In this document: one piece after another, positions 16,602 to 25,872 of the stretch
How the letters are laid out: every line of letters starts with the position of its first letter
Position numbering within the stretch: position 1 is the stretch's first letter
Source: Planctomycetes bacterium B3_Pla
GTDB lineage: Bacteria > Planctomycetota > Phycisphaerae > Sedimentisphaerales > Anaerobacaceae
Assembly: GCA_005223045.1 (NCBI GenBank)
Contig: NJBM01000011.1
Span: forward strand, 62,001-126,000
Reading direction: 5' to 3'
DNA: 64,000 bases
Notes under the pieces: generated by a model
The model's input: the letters and a program-made list of their open reading frames with translations, nothing else
Told to the model about the DNA's origin: nothing
The model's database searches: none
Program-made: the position numbers and the translations under genes

Positions 16602-17972
16602 TTACATTTCTAATGACCAGCCCTTGCGGTAGTGCATGTGCACATAGTCGTTGGCCTTTTCGTCGTTGGTCACGCGCATATTTTCGCCGTCCCATTCGAG
16701 CTTTTTGCCGACGTTCTCCGGCCGGATTGCCAGATTACCCATCGTGACCATCTCGGTGAACGGCCCGGCATAGTCGAAGTGCGAGGTGGCCTGGCCGCCC
16801 GTCTTGCAGGCCTCGAGCCAGTTGCCCTCATGGCTGGTCTTAATCCGCTTGAGCGTCTGCGGCGGTTTGTTTTTGCTGAACTCGCGCATGCGGGAATAAG
16901 GAAGCAGTTGCGGGCCGCCGCCATACTCACCGCAGCGCAACACACCCTTGCTGCCGATGAAAAGCACGTTGCTCGACTCCTGATTTATCGGGCGCCCCGT
17001 CTCCAACTCCTTCGGACGCTCAGGCTTGATTCCGCCGTCATACCAGTGCACTTTTACAGGCGGCATGCCTTCGCGCTCGGGGAATTCGTAATGGACTACG
17101 GAAGCCAGCGGGAATGTCTCCTTGTTGACCGGGGTACAGCTCGCCTCCACGCTGGTCGGGTACTTTAGCTTCAGCGCCCAGAAGACCGGGTCCAGCACGT
17201 GGCAGGCCATATCAGCCAGGGCACCGCCGCCGAAATCCCACCAGCCGCGCCAACTGAATGGATTATAGACACCTTTCACATACGGCCGCATCGGCGCCGG
17301 GCCGATCCAGAGGTCCCAGTCAAGCGTGTCGGGGACCGGATCCTCTCCCTTGGGCCTGCCGATACCCTGCGGCCAGACCGGGCGGTTCGTCCAGGCGTGG
17401 ACTTCGCGGACTTCACCGATAACGCCGGCCCATATCCATTCACAAATGTCGCGAACGCCGTTGCCGGAGTGACCCTGGTTGCCCATCTGCGTAACGACCT
17501 TGTACTTGCGGGCCGCTTCGGTCAGGGCGCGGGCCTCCGATACGAGGCGGGTCAGCGGTTTCTGCACGTAAACGTGTTTGTGCCGCCTCATCGCCGCCAT
17601 CGCAGCGACGGTATGAAAGTGGTCGGGCGTGGCGACAATCACAGCTTCGATGCTCTTCTCATTGTCGAGCATCTTGCGGAAGTCTTTGTATTTCTTGGCC
17701 TTGGGGAATCTCTTGAAACTCTCACCCGCTTTCGCCCAGTCCACATCGCACAGCGCGACAATGTTCGCACCGGCGGACGCACACGCGCGGGTATTGCCGG
17801 CGCCCATACCGCCCGCGCCGATAGCGGCAACATTCAACTTCTCACTCGGCGGCTGAGCTAACACGTGGCCGGGCACAATCGTAAACGCCATCGCCGCAGC
17901 GGCGCCGCCCATGAAATCACGGCGAGACATCGCCTTGCTCTGCTTTTTTGTGATTTTCTTCTCCTCTTTCAT
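16602..17972 (-). CDS. Tat-exported Gfo/Idh/MocA oxidoreductase (array member 1)
   Basis: 456 residues. The Tat signal SRRDFMGGAAAAMAFTIVPG is at about 16-35, ending at a likely AQ cleavage point. The Rossmann domain starts KLNVAAIGAGGMGAGN. The catalytic motif is V136-Q-K-P, lacking the usual Glu but keeping the lysine. The C-terminal domain carries LDWDLWIGPAPMRPYVKG and WWDFGGGALADMACHVLDP. It is first in the four-gene array and lies 60 bases after the DUF1080 lipoprotein gene. Divergence in the motif suggests a different substrate from members 2 and 3. Confidence 0.87.
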   Translation of the reverse strand: MKEEKKITKKQSKAMSRRDFMGGAAAAMAFTIVPGHVLAQPPSEKLNVAAIGAGGMGAGNTRACASAGANIVALCDVDWAKAGESFKRFPKAKKYKDFRKMLDNEKSIEAVIVATPDHFHTVAAMAAMRRHKHVYVQKPLTRLVSEARALTEAARKYKVVTQMGNQGHSGNGVRDICEWIWAGVIGEVREVHAWTNRPVWPQGIGRPKGEDPVPDTLDWDLWIGPAPMRPYVKGVYNPFSWRGWWDFGGGALADMACHVLDPVFWALKLKYPTSVEASCTPVNKETFPLASVVHYEFPEREGMPPVKVHWYDGGIKPERPKELETGRPINQESSNVLFIGSKGVLRCGEYGGGPQLLPYSRMREFSKNKPPQTLKRIKTSHEGNWLEACKTGGQATSHFDYAGPFTEMVTMGNLAIRPENVGKKLEWDGENMRVTNDEKANDYVHMHYRKGWSLEM

Positions 17973-18032
17973 AATCAGTACCCTTTAATAAGTAAGTGTT
18001 ATTTCAAAACCAGGTTATAACAAATTCATCCG

Positions 18033-19136
18033 TTACAATTCAACCAGCCAGATATTGCGGAATTGCACGGGATTGCCGTGGTCCTGCAGGTATATGCCGC
18101 CCGGTTCGGTAACATTACCATCCAAAGCCCCGCCGGTCAGCTTGGAGAGCGCTAAGTTGTCGTGTATTGTTACGCCGTTGTGCACAACCGTCACAGTGGC
18201 GCCCGTACTGCCGGGCTTCGGGGCGTGGAAGGTGATGTCATAAGTCTGCCACTGCATCGGCGGCGCACACATGTTCACGAGAGGCGGGCCTATTTTGTAG
18301 ATTCCGCCGCACTCGTTGTCCTTGCCCTCGAGACCATAGCTGTCGAGCACCTGCACTTCGTACCGTCCCTGGAGGTACACCCCGCTGTTGCCTCGGCCCT
18401 GGCCGCTCTTCTCGGGCATAAAAGGCGTGCGAAATTCCAGGTGGAGCTTGAAGTCGGTGAATTTCTTTTTGGTGACTATCGAGCCGGCGCCTTTCCTGAC
18501 CTCCATCGCCCGGCCTTTTACCCGAGCCCATTTTACGGAACCGGATTTTTTCTTCGTGTGCTGCCATTGCTTGAAGTTTTTGCCGTTGAACAGCACAATC
18601 GCACCGGCCGGAGGTTTGGCGCCCAACGTCGGAGAAAGCCGAATGGTCTTTTCCATTACAATGATGCCCGAAATGGCCTGCCCATCGGCAGCGCTGCCTC
18701 TGAATTTGCCGCTGAACTTTCCTTCTTTGATGCCGGACTGGACGTAGAGAACGTTACCCTCAAATTCCGCTCGGCCGTCGAATTGTGCCTCCGAGTCTTT
18801 CAGTCCACCTTCGAGTACGTAAAGCGGCGGCCAGCCGTACTCGAACTCGGCGTTGAAATTGGCCCGATACTTGCCCTCGCCAAGAGCTGTCACCTGGGCT
18901 ATCAGCGGTCCGATATCAGCTCCGTCATCCAATGTCCAGCTCCCCTGCCAATCCCCCATAAAAGGATCGGAATCCTCGATCGCCTTTTTCGCTTCGACGA
19001 GAGGATCGACCTCCATAAGACCGCCGCACGAAGATACCAGCACAGGTAAACTCACGGCCAATATGAAAGTTGTGACCTTATAGACGACAATGGAAAAACG
19101 ATAACCTACGTCACTCCGTTTGACCTGTGGAACCAT
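18033..19136 (-). CDS. DUF1080 (3-keto-disaccharide hydrolase-type) lipoprotein
   Basis: 367 residues. A hydrophobic N-terminal segment ends in a lipobox (LVSSC, about residue 37), predicting a lipoprotein. Residues about 45-160 form a domain rich in beta strands (GDWQGSWTLDDG) that I do not recognise. A DUF1080 domain fills about 178-367, opening with AIVLFNGKNFKQW and including GRGNSGVYLQGRYEVQVLDS and GGIYLQDHGNPVQFRNIWL. DUF1080 proteins hydrolyse 3-keto glycosides, which fits the dehydrogenase array just downstream. GGAGAAT lies about 8 bases before the start. Confidence 0.87.
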   Translation of the reverse strand: MVPQVKRSDVGYRFSIVVYKVTTFILAVSLPVLVSSCGGLMEVDPLVEAKKAIEDSDPFMGDWQGSWTLDDGADIGPLIAQVTALGEGKYRANFNAEFEYGWPPLYVLEGGLKDSEAQFDGRAEFEGNVLYVQSGIKEGKFSGKFRGSAADGQAISGIIVMEKTIRLSPTLGAKPPAGAIVLFNGKNFKQWQHTKKKSGSVKWARVKGRAMEVRKGAGSIVTKKKFTDFKLHLEFRTPFMPEKSGQGRGNSGVYLQGRYEVQVLDSYGLEGKDNECGGIYKIGPPLVNMCAPPMQWQTYDITFHAPKPGSTGATVTVVHNGVTIHDNLALSKLTGGALDGNVTEPGGIYLQDHGNPVQFRNIWLVEL

Positions 19137-19186
19137 AATTTATTCTCCGTTGGGATTTGGCGTATTTCGCTTCCTGTACACTGTAC

Positions 19187-20563
19187 TTATTTTTCTGTCT
19201 CTTGAAGTCTGCTTATAACTTCCTGCGCCTGCTCACGCAGCGAATCGCTTTGTGTCGTTTCTAATATTCTCTTTAACATATCCATTGCCTGTTTGGGGAA
19301 ATCCGCGTGAATACCCTCGGCGATTTTGACCACGGCGGATTCGGCCTCTCTAAGCAAGGTCTTGTCTTCAAGGTAAGATGCCGCCATTTGCAGTGCGCCG
19401 AGAGATTTGGTGTTGGCAAGTCCTGAGAGCACCCTTCTCCTTTCGCCGACATCGGGCGCCAGACCCATCGCTTTTTTGTACATCTCGACCGTCTCTTTGG
19501 CCTCTCGTTTGCTTTCGAGCCTGAGCAGGCGAACAAATCCGCGCAGTGCGAGAATCCGGTGCACTTTGTTGCCTGAACTTTGCGCTACCTTCAGCAAATC
19601 CGCAAGCGGCTCCGGGGTGGGCCACTCGGCCAGCGCGCGAATAGCAGCGGTTTGCACGTCGGCGTTCTTTTCCTTTATCGCAGCAGTGAGTACGGGCAAA
19701 GCCTTGTCATCGCCTATCTTGCCCAGGACACCCAACAGGGAGCAGCGGCCCGGCGTCTGCTTGACCGAACGCAGCTTAGCCAGCACGGCTTCGGCCTGGC
19801 GGTCCTTTTTCTCGATCTTGTGAGCGACGGCGGCAACCGTCTTCTGGCCCTCGCTGCGGTCGGATGAGCTTTTCGCATCTACCAGCAGTTGAACCAAAGC
19901 AGGCAAATGCTCAGGGCCGGCAATGACTTTCAGTACCCTGAACGACTCGGTCCGTACCTTGCGGTCCGCATCCTTAGCGGTCTTCAGTAAGGTCTCCACG
20001 CCTGCACGAACATTCCGTTCACCCACACTGCCGACCAACTCTACTTTCGTTTTGGACTCGGCTTTCGGTATAGCTGCGAGGATGGCTTGATCGACTTTCG
20101 GGCCGCGCAGGCGATACAAACTGTCGCGGGCGGCTTTTTGCTCGGCGCCCCTGGTTTTGGCCGCTGCCTGAGCCAATAAGCCGACGGTCGAGTCGTCGCC
20201 CAGTTGACCTAATGCTCTTAGAGCGGCGATCCGAACGGACTGGTCTTTGGCCTTTGCGGCGGTGACAACCGCGGGCCTCGCTACGGCATCACCCCGGTCG
20301 CCAAGGGCCGACAGAAGCTGCACCTGGCCGGCGGTCGAAAGATTCGGCAGCTCTTTGGTAAGAGCCTTGGTTACCTCCGTGCCGGGCATGTCTTTGACCA
20401 TCGCTATCGCCACAGCCTGCATCTCCTGGTCGCCGCTCTTGAGGATGTCGAGAACGATCCCAACCGCCTCGTCCTGCGGCTGCTCGGAAGCGGCAAAACA
20501 GGCGGCACAAGAACACAGAAACAGCAGAGCCGCCGGCTTACAAATCGTGCAGTCAATCTTCAT
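19187..20563 (-). CDS. exported HEAT-repeat protein
   Basis: 458 residues with a signal peptide (about 1-24). The rest is a run of roughly ten 30-40-residue helical pairs with HEAT/PBS-lyase-like signatures such as VRIAALRALGQLGDDSTVGL and VQTAAIRALAEWPTPEPLAD. It has no catalytic motif and is probably a protein-binding scaffold. It starts 9 bases after the ThuA-HEAT gene and shares its repeat style, so it may be a detached relative or partner of that C-terminal region. Confidence 0.8.
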   Translation of the reverse strand: MKIDCTICKPAALLFLCSCAACFAASEQPQDEAVGIVLDILKSGDQEMQAVAIAMVKDMPGTEVTKALTKELPNLSTAGQVQLLSALGDRGDAVARPAVVTAAKAKDQSVRIAALRALGQLGDDSTVGLLAQAAAKTRGAEQKAARDSLYRLRGPKVDQAILAAIPKAESKTKVELVGSVGERNVRAGVETLLKTAKDADRKVRTESFRVLKVIAGPEHLPALVQLLVDAKSSSDRSEGQKTVAAVAHKIEKKDRQAEAVLAKLRSVKQTPGRCSLLGVLGKIGDDKALPVLTAAIKEKNADVQTAAIRALAEWPTPEPLADLLKVAQSSGNKVHRILALRGFVRLLRLESKREAKETVEMYKKAMGLAPDVGERRRVLSGLANTKSLGALQMAASYLEDKTLLREAESAVVKIAEGIHADFPKQAMDMLKRILETTQSDSLREQAQEVISRLQETEK

Positions 20564-20572
20564 TTCCGGTTC

Positions 20573-22204
20573 TTATTTCCTGGCTGCGTTAATCATGCCT
20601 CTGGCAGCGGCGGTGCGAATCGATTTGGGCATGTCTGCTTTGCCGAGCGCTTTGAAGATTGCCATAGCCTCAGCCTTCTTGCCCTGGGCCGCGAGCTTAT
20701 CGGCGCACTTCAAATACGCATCCAGCACCACCATCTGCAATTTGCCGCTGGTTTCGTCCTTTGCCTCGGCCAGCGCTTTGGCTGCCTGAGGGCTGGCGAT
20801 CCGGCCGAGAGCTGCCGCGGCAGCGGCGGCGAGCGCCTTGTTCTTGCCGGTCACGAGCCTGGTCAGAGGACGGGCAGCTTTCTTGTCGCCGCGTTGACCC
20901 AACGAGTTGACTATACCGATCTTCGCCTTGCCCTTTGCTTTCCTCAGGGACTTACGCAGGGCCTCATCGACAGCCGCCCCGGGGATCCGCTCCAGGGCAT
21001 ACCGAGCCATATCCGAGGTCTTTTCGCCGGCGAGCATTTTGGCTAAGACGGGTACGGACTGCTCTGTGCCGATGATGCTCAATTCTCGGCAGAGGAATTG
21101 CCTGCCGGCCTGTTTTGCATCCGGCAGCGCGCCAAGCAGGGCTTTTTCGATCTTCGCCAGCTCGGCTTTGTTGCCGTGCGCCTTCTTTACGGTCTCGCTT
21201 ATCTCGGTCAGCGCCAGGCGGCTTTGACCCCAATCATACTCTTTTACCTTTGCCAATAATTCCTTCAATTCTGCCATGTCTGATCCCTTTCCTGAACTTG
21301 CGATAGGCTTTGACCTCGTATCAACTTTGTAGTCGCCGAATGCGAACTGAATGCCGTCGAGATAGTGCTGCAACACAGCCCGATTCCAGAAGATATGATC
21401 GTTGTGTCCCAGCGAGCAGTAGAATATGCGTCCTTTTCCGACCGTCTTTACCCAACTGATGCCGGTATCGGCATCCTCCGGCTTGACGTCCTTGGCGTTG
21501 CGCGTGGCCGGGTCGCTCATATCCAGGCTCATCAGAACAAGCTGCTTGTCACGCGAATAGAGCGGCGGGTCCGTTCGGTAAATCTCATCATTGATCTTGA
21601 AACCCTTGCCGTTGAACGACGCCATGAGCGGATGGTCGGGCTCGTCGATCTTGATCGCCCAGGTTCCGCCGCCGCCCCAGGGATGACCGGTGAACTTACC
21701 GCCCATCATTTCTTCGCCGGCGGGCCACTTCTTGAAGTTGTCTGTCGCTGCGTGGATGCCGGCGATACCCTTGCCGCTCTTGACAAAATCCATCAGGGCC
21801 TCACACCGATCCGGCGTCTTTTCGGGATCGAAGTCAAGTCCGGTCGTATTGTTCAGGCACACTGCGTCGAACTGCCTGAGATTCCTCTTTGTGAACACTG
21901 AATAGTCGTCGGTAACAACGACCTCGTATGCCCCGGTCTTTTTACCCATCAGCTCCAGCGCCCTGTTAACGACCGGTATCGACTTATGGTAGAAGCCTTC
22001 GCAGCGCCAGAATACGAGCAGCTTTCGCCCCTTGGGGGGCTTGACCGTCGCCTTCGCAGGCAATGCCTGTTCAATTTTCTGTACTTCCTCGGCTTTCAGC
22101 TCCCGCAGCGTCTCGGGAGATTCCGCCCGCAAAGCACTCGCAGCCAGCGACAAACACCAGAGGCCCAGCAACGCGGCACTGATTAATTTCGACCTCTTAT
22201 TCAT
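20573..22204 (-). CDS. exported ThuA-like protein fused to HEAT repeats
   Basis: 543 residues from ATG 22204 (GGGAG 7 bases upstream); signal peptide about 1-27. Residues about 45-300 are a ThuA-like (trehalose-utilisation, glutamine-amidotransferase-like) domain: KLLVFWRCEGFYHKSIPV, FDAVCLNNTTG, GKGIAGIHAATDN, GGGGTWAIKIDEPDHPL, GRIFYCSLGHND. Residues about 315-543 are HEAT repeats. In rhizobia ThuA works with ThuB, a Gfo/Idh/MocA 3-dehydrogenase, in 3-keto disaccharide metabolism, which fits this neighbourhood. The role here is inferred. Confidence 0.85.
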   Translation of the reverse strand: MNKRSKLISAALLGLWCLSLAASALRAESPETLRELKAEEVQKIEQALPAKATVKPPKGRKLLVFWRCEGFYHKSIPVVNRALELMGKKTGAYEVVVTDDYSVFTKRNLRQFDAVCLNNTTGLDFDPEKTPDRCEALMDFVKSGKGIAGIHAATDNFKKWPAGEEMMGGKFTGHPWGGGGTWAIKIDEPDHPLMASFNGKGFKINDEIYRTDPPLYSRDKQLVLMSLDMSDPATRNAKDVKPEDADTGISWVKTVGKGRIFYCSLGHNDHIFWNRAVLQHYLDGIQFAFGDYKVDTRSKPIASSGKGSDMAELKELLAKVKEYDWGQSRLALTEISETVKKAHGNKAELAKIEKALLGALPDAKQAGRQFLCRELSIIGTEQSVPVLAKMLAGEKTSDMARYALERIPGAAVDEALRKSLRKAKGKAKIGIVNSLGQRGDKKAARPLTRLVTGKNKALAAAAAAALGRIASPQAAKALAEAKDETSGKLQMVVLDAYLKCADKLAAQGKKAEAMAIFKALGKADMPKSIRTAAARGMINAARK

Positions 22205-22241
22205 TTTTTGCTCCCTAATAATCAATAATAAATAATCAATT

Positions 22242-23528
22242 TCACAAGTGCCAGGGACTTCGCATCGGGCGCGAAAGTAAACGGTTGGCCCCGCTGTCTG
22301 CGACGAACACTTCTCGTTTCGGGTTCCATTTCAGCGGTCGCCCAAGCTTGTAGGCAATATTACCCAAATGGCAAACGCTTACCGAACGACAGCCGGTTTC
22401 TATGTCGCAGATCGGCTTGCTTCGCTTGCGGACGGCATCCAGCCAATCGACATAGTGGTTCCTGCTCTCATAAAGGTGTAATTCATCTGTGCCGATTTGC
22501 TGATTCTTGAGTTCTTCGGGCCAGGTGCGCAAATGTCCGCGGTTTGTCTCGACCTTGCCTTTGGTGCCGGTGAATAAGACGCCGTTCGCTTTGTCGCGGG
22601 TCATCGTAACACCGCCGGCATATTTATAGGTGAGCACCTTGTAATCGTTGCCGTCTGGGGGGATGATTTCAACCGGGCCGCTCTCGTCCATTCCCATACC
22701 CCACTGGGCGATATCGAAGTGGTGCGCGCCCCAGTCGGTCATGCCGCCGCCGCCGAAACGGCTGTTATTGCGCCAGTGAGGAAAATGGTCTTTGCTGAGA
22801 TGGGGGGATAATTCCTCGTTGTAAGGTCTCCACTGCGCCGGGCCGAGCCACGTATTCCAATCGAGGTAATCAGGCACCGTCTGGACCGGCAGCGGTGGAT
22901 TCCCGGCGGGTCCGCCAACACCTACGGTCACGTGTTTAAGCTCGCCGATATAGCCGTTTAGAACCAGCTCGCAACCCAAACGAAAGTGCCAGTCCGAGCG
23001 CTGCATGCTGCCGGTCTGAAAGATCCTTCCATACCTTCTGACGGCATTGACCATCGCCCTGGCTTCGGCGATAGTCTGCGAGAGCGGCTTCTCGCAATAA
23101 ATGTCTTTGCCGGCCTCGGCGGATTGAATGACGGTAATCGCATGCCAGTGGTCCGGCGTGGAAATCACCACCGCATCAATGTCGTCCCGGGCAAGCAAGT
23201 CACGAAAGTCGCCGTAGGTGTTGCAGCCTTTGTATGTGCCGCCGCTCTTGTTTGAATAGTGGTCTTCTACAATTTTCTTGCCCCGGGCCAGCTTTAATTT
23301 GTCAACGTCGCAGGCGGCGAGAACATGGGTGCCGGGCGAGTTCAAAAAAGACCGCATCAGATGTTTGCTCTGCTTTCCTGCGCCGATGAAGCCCAACGTT
23401 ATCCGGTTACTCGGAGCGGCACTACCCAGGGCGGACGCAGGGACAAAATGTGGAAAACTTATAGCCGCGGTCGCCGTACCGACAGCCCTTCTGATGAATT
23501 GGCGCCGACTGATATTGCTGTTGCCCAT
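22242..23528 (-). CDS. Tat-exported Gfo/Idh/MocA oxidoreductase
   Basis: 428 residues from ATG 23528, preferred over an upstream GTG because AGGAAG is about 10 bases away. The Tat motif SRRQFIRRAVGTATAAISF is at about 7-25. The Rossmann domain (RITLGFIGAGKQSK) and intact CEKPLSQT are present. The C-terminal domain has DWNTWLGPAQWRPYNEEL and GGGMTDWGAHHFDIAQWGM, a different subfamily from the four-gene array, closer to the 36980-38341 protein. It lies between the ThuA gene and the sugar isomerase gene. Confidence 0.88.
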   Translation of the reverse strand: MGNSNISRRQFIRRAVGTATAAISFPHFVPASALGSAAPSNRITLGFIGAGKQSKHLMRSFLNSPGTHVLAACDVDKLKLARGKKIVEDHYSNKSGGTYKGCNTYGDFRDLLARDDIDAVVISTPDHWHAITVIQSAEAGKDIYCEKPLSQTIAEARAMVNAVRRYGRIFQTGSMQRSDWHFRLGCELVLNGYIGELKHVTVGVGGPAGNPPLPVQTVPDYLDWNTWLGPAQWRPYNEELSPHLSKDHFPHWRNNSRFGGGGMTDWGAHHFDIAQWGMGMDESGPVEIIPPDGNDYKVLTYKYAGGVTMTRDKANGVLFTGTKGKVETNRGHLRTWPEELKNQQIGTDELHLYESRNHYVDWLDAVRKRSKPICDIETGCRSVSVCHLGNIAYKLGRPLKWNPKREVFVADSGANRLLSRPMRSPWHL

Positions 23529-23553
23529 AATAAACACACTTCCTATAATTTAT

Positions 23554-23592
23554 GGGGCTCGCTAAGGCCTGACAGCACGCTCAGCGAGCCCC
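23554..23592 (-). terminator. hairpin after the sugar isomerase gene
   Basis: A perfect 10-bp stem GGGGCTCGCT/AGCGAGCCCC begins 9 bases after the isomerase stop codon. It is followed on the minus strand by AT-rich sequence without a true T-run, so it may be a weak terminator or an mRNA-stabilising hairpin between the two genes. Confidence 0.55.
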
Positions 23593-23601
23593 GAAAAGGT
23601 C

Positions 23602-24609
<1,008 letters not shown>

Positions 24610-24874
24610 TTGTCATTCTCCTTAATTTCAGTACAAAATTTAAATGTAAAATTGTGGAATCCCGGCGGGCCGGGATAACTTCCCTACGATTTCCTCCTTT
24701 TGAGCGTGAGTGCCGGCTCGCCGGCAAAGCAACCTTCCCTGGAGAGACTTACGCCCAAGAACATCTGGGTTCATTCCTGCCAATACTCCGAAAAAGAATC
24801 CATAAATTATAACCGTCGCCTATCGATACGCAATTCAAATTTCCCTGAAAACACAATCACTCTATCAAAGCCCT

Positions 24875-25858
24875 TTATTGACCGAGCACCTCCACTTTCG
24901 CCCCGGCGACAAATGCCGAATATCTATCGGCGAGCTTCTGCCGTCCGGGCATATCGCCCCGACTCACGATGATGCGGTAGCGCAGCGTCAGGCCCGTATC
25001 CTGGGGGATTTCTTTTTTGAAGAACGCCCCGAAGCGCCCGTAGTCGCGATAGGCCGAGTAGATCGTCGGCTTCGGGTTGTCCGGATGATTAATATGCTGA
25101 ACGACGTAGCGGCCGCTGTCCAGACCATACGACATGGCTACCCAGGGCAAATCGTGGTCTTTCTTCGGATCGATGCCGTCTTTGTGGAACAGGTACGTCG
25201 CCTTGCCCTCTTTACCGCCGGCGGCAACGTCGTTGTGCGCCCGATACTGAACTCCGGCATGCTCGGGATCGCCATCCAGGAGAACGTCGCCTCTGACGGC
25301 TCTCAATTCGGTAAGGAAATCCAGCATAACAACCGTCGGATCGCTCTGGCGATACACTATGGTTCTGCGATGCTCGGCGAGTATAGGCTTGCCGTCCTCA
25401 GCGTTCCAGTGAATCAGCGCTGTCGATTGAGCCATGGCCGGCCCGGCTTTCAACTCCTCAAACTTCTGATGGACCTGGTGCACCTCTTTCATGTGCCACA
25501 GATCGTAACGCCGGCCCTCGAACGTCAGCTTGTTCCACCCGATCAGAATGCCGCGATGGTGCGGGTAGCGGACCTTGTCTTTCGAATACGGCTGCGGGCC
25601 GTACGGGCCGTTGGTCAGCAGGTTCCCCGATGCATCAAAGACATGATGAAACGGTTTGTAGGTCTCGAACGTCCGCTGTTCTGTCGACGTATCATGGGCG
25701 TACATGTAGCGAGTCACTTTGTTGCCGTCCAAGAGCAGATCGAGATACTCGCCCTCTTTGTCCTGCCAGGAGAAACCCCCTGCCGCATCGGCTACATCAC
25801 AAAGAAGAATCGCCATCGCAAAAAACAAAACGCTCGCAGATCCAAACCTGATTTTCAT
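24875..25858 (-). CDS. exported DUF6807 (PmoA-like) protein
   Basis: 327 residues with a signal peptide (about 1-26). The conserved core includes TRYMYAHDTS, YKPFHHVFD, KVRYPHHRGILIGWNKL, the AGVQYRAHNDVA stretch and YRDYGRFGAFF. This matches the family annotated as PmoA/DUF6807, common in Planctomycetota carbohydrate clusters; the name derives from a weak link to methane monooxygenase and does not imply methane oxidation. Conserved histidines (HHR, HND) may bind metal or sugar. The gene lies 14 bases after the DUF6807-DUF1080 fusion, so they are co-transcribed. Confidence 0.82.
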   Translation of the reverse strand: MKIRFGSASVLFFAMAILLCDVADAAGGFSWQDKEGEYLDLLLDGNKVTRYMYAHDTSTEQRTFETYKPFHHVFDASGNLLTNGPYGPQPYSKDKVRYPHHRGILIGWNKLTFEGRRYDLWHMKEVHQVHQKFEELKAGPAMAQSTALIHWNAEDGKPILAEHRRTIVYRQSDPTVVMLDFLTELRAVRGDVLLDGDPEHAGVQYRAHNDVAAGGKEGKATYLFHKDGIDPKKDHDLPWVAMSYGLDSGRYVVQHINHPDNPKPTIYSAYRDYGRFGAFFKKEIPQDTGLTLRYRIIVSRGDMPGRQKLADRYSAFVAGAKVEVLGQ

Positions 25859-25872
25859 CTTCCCACCTTTTC

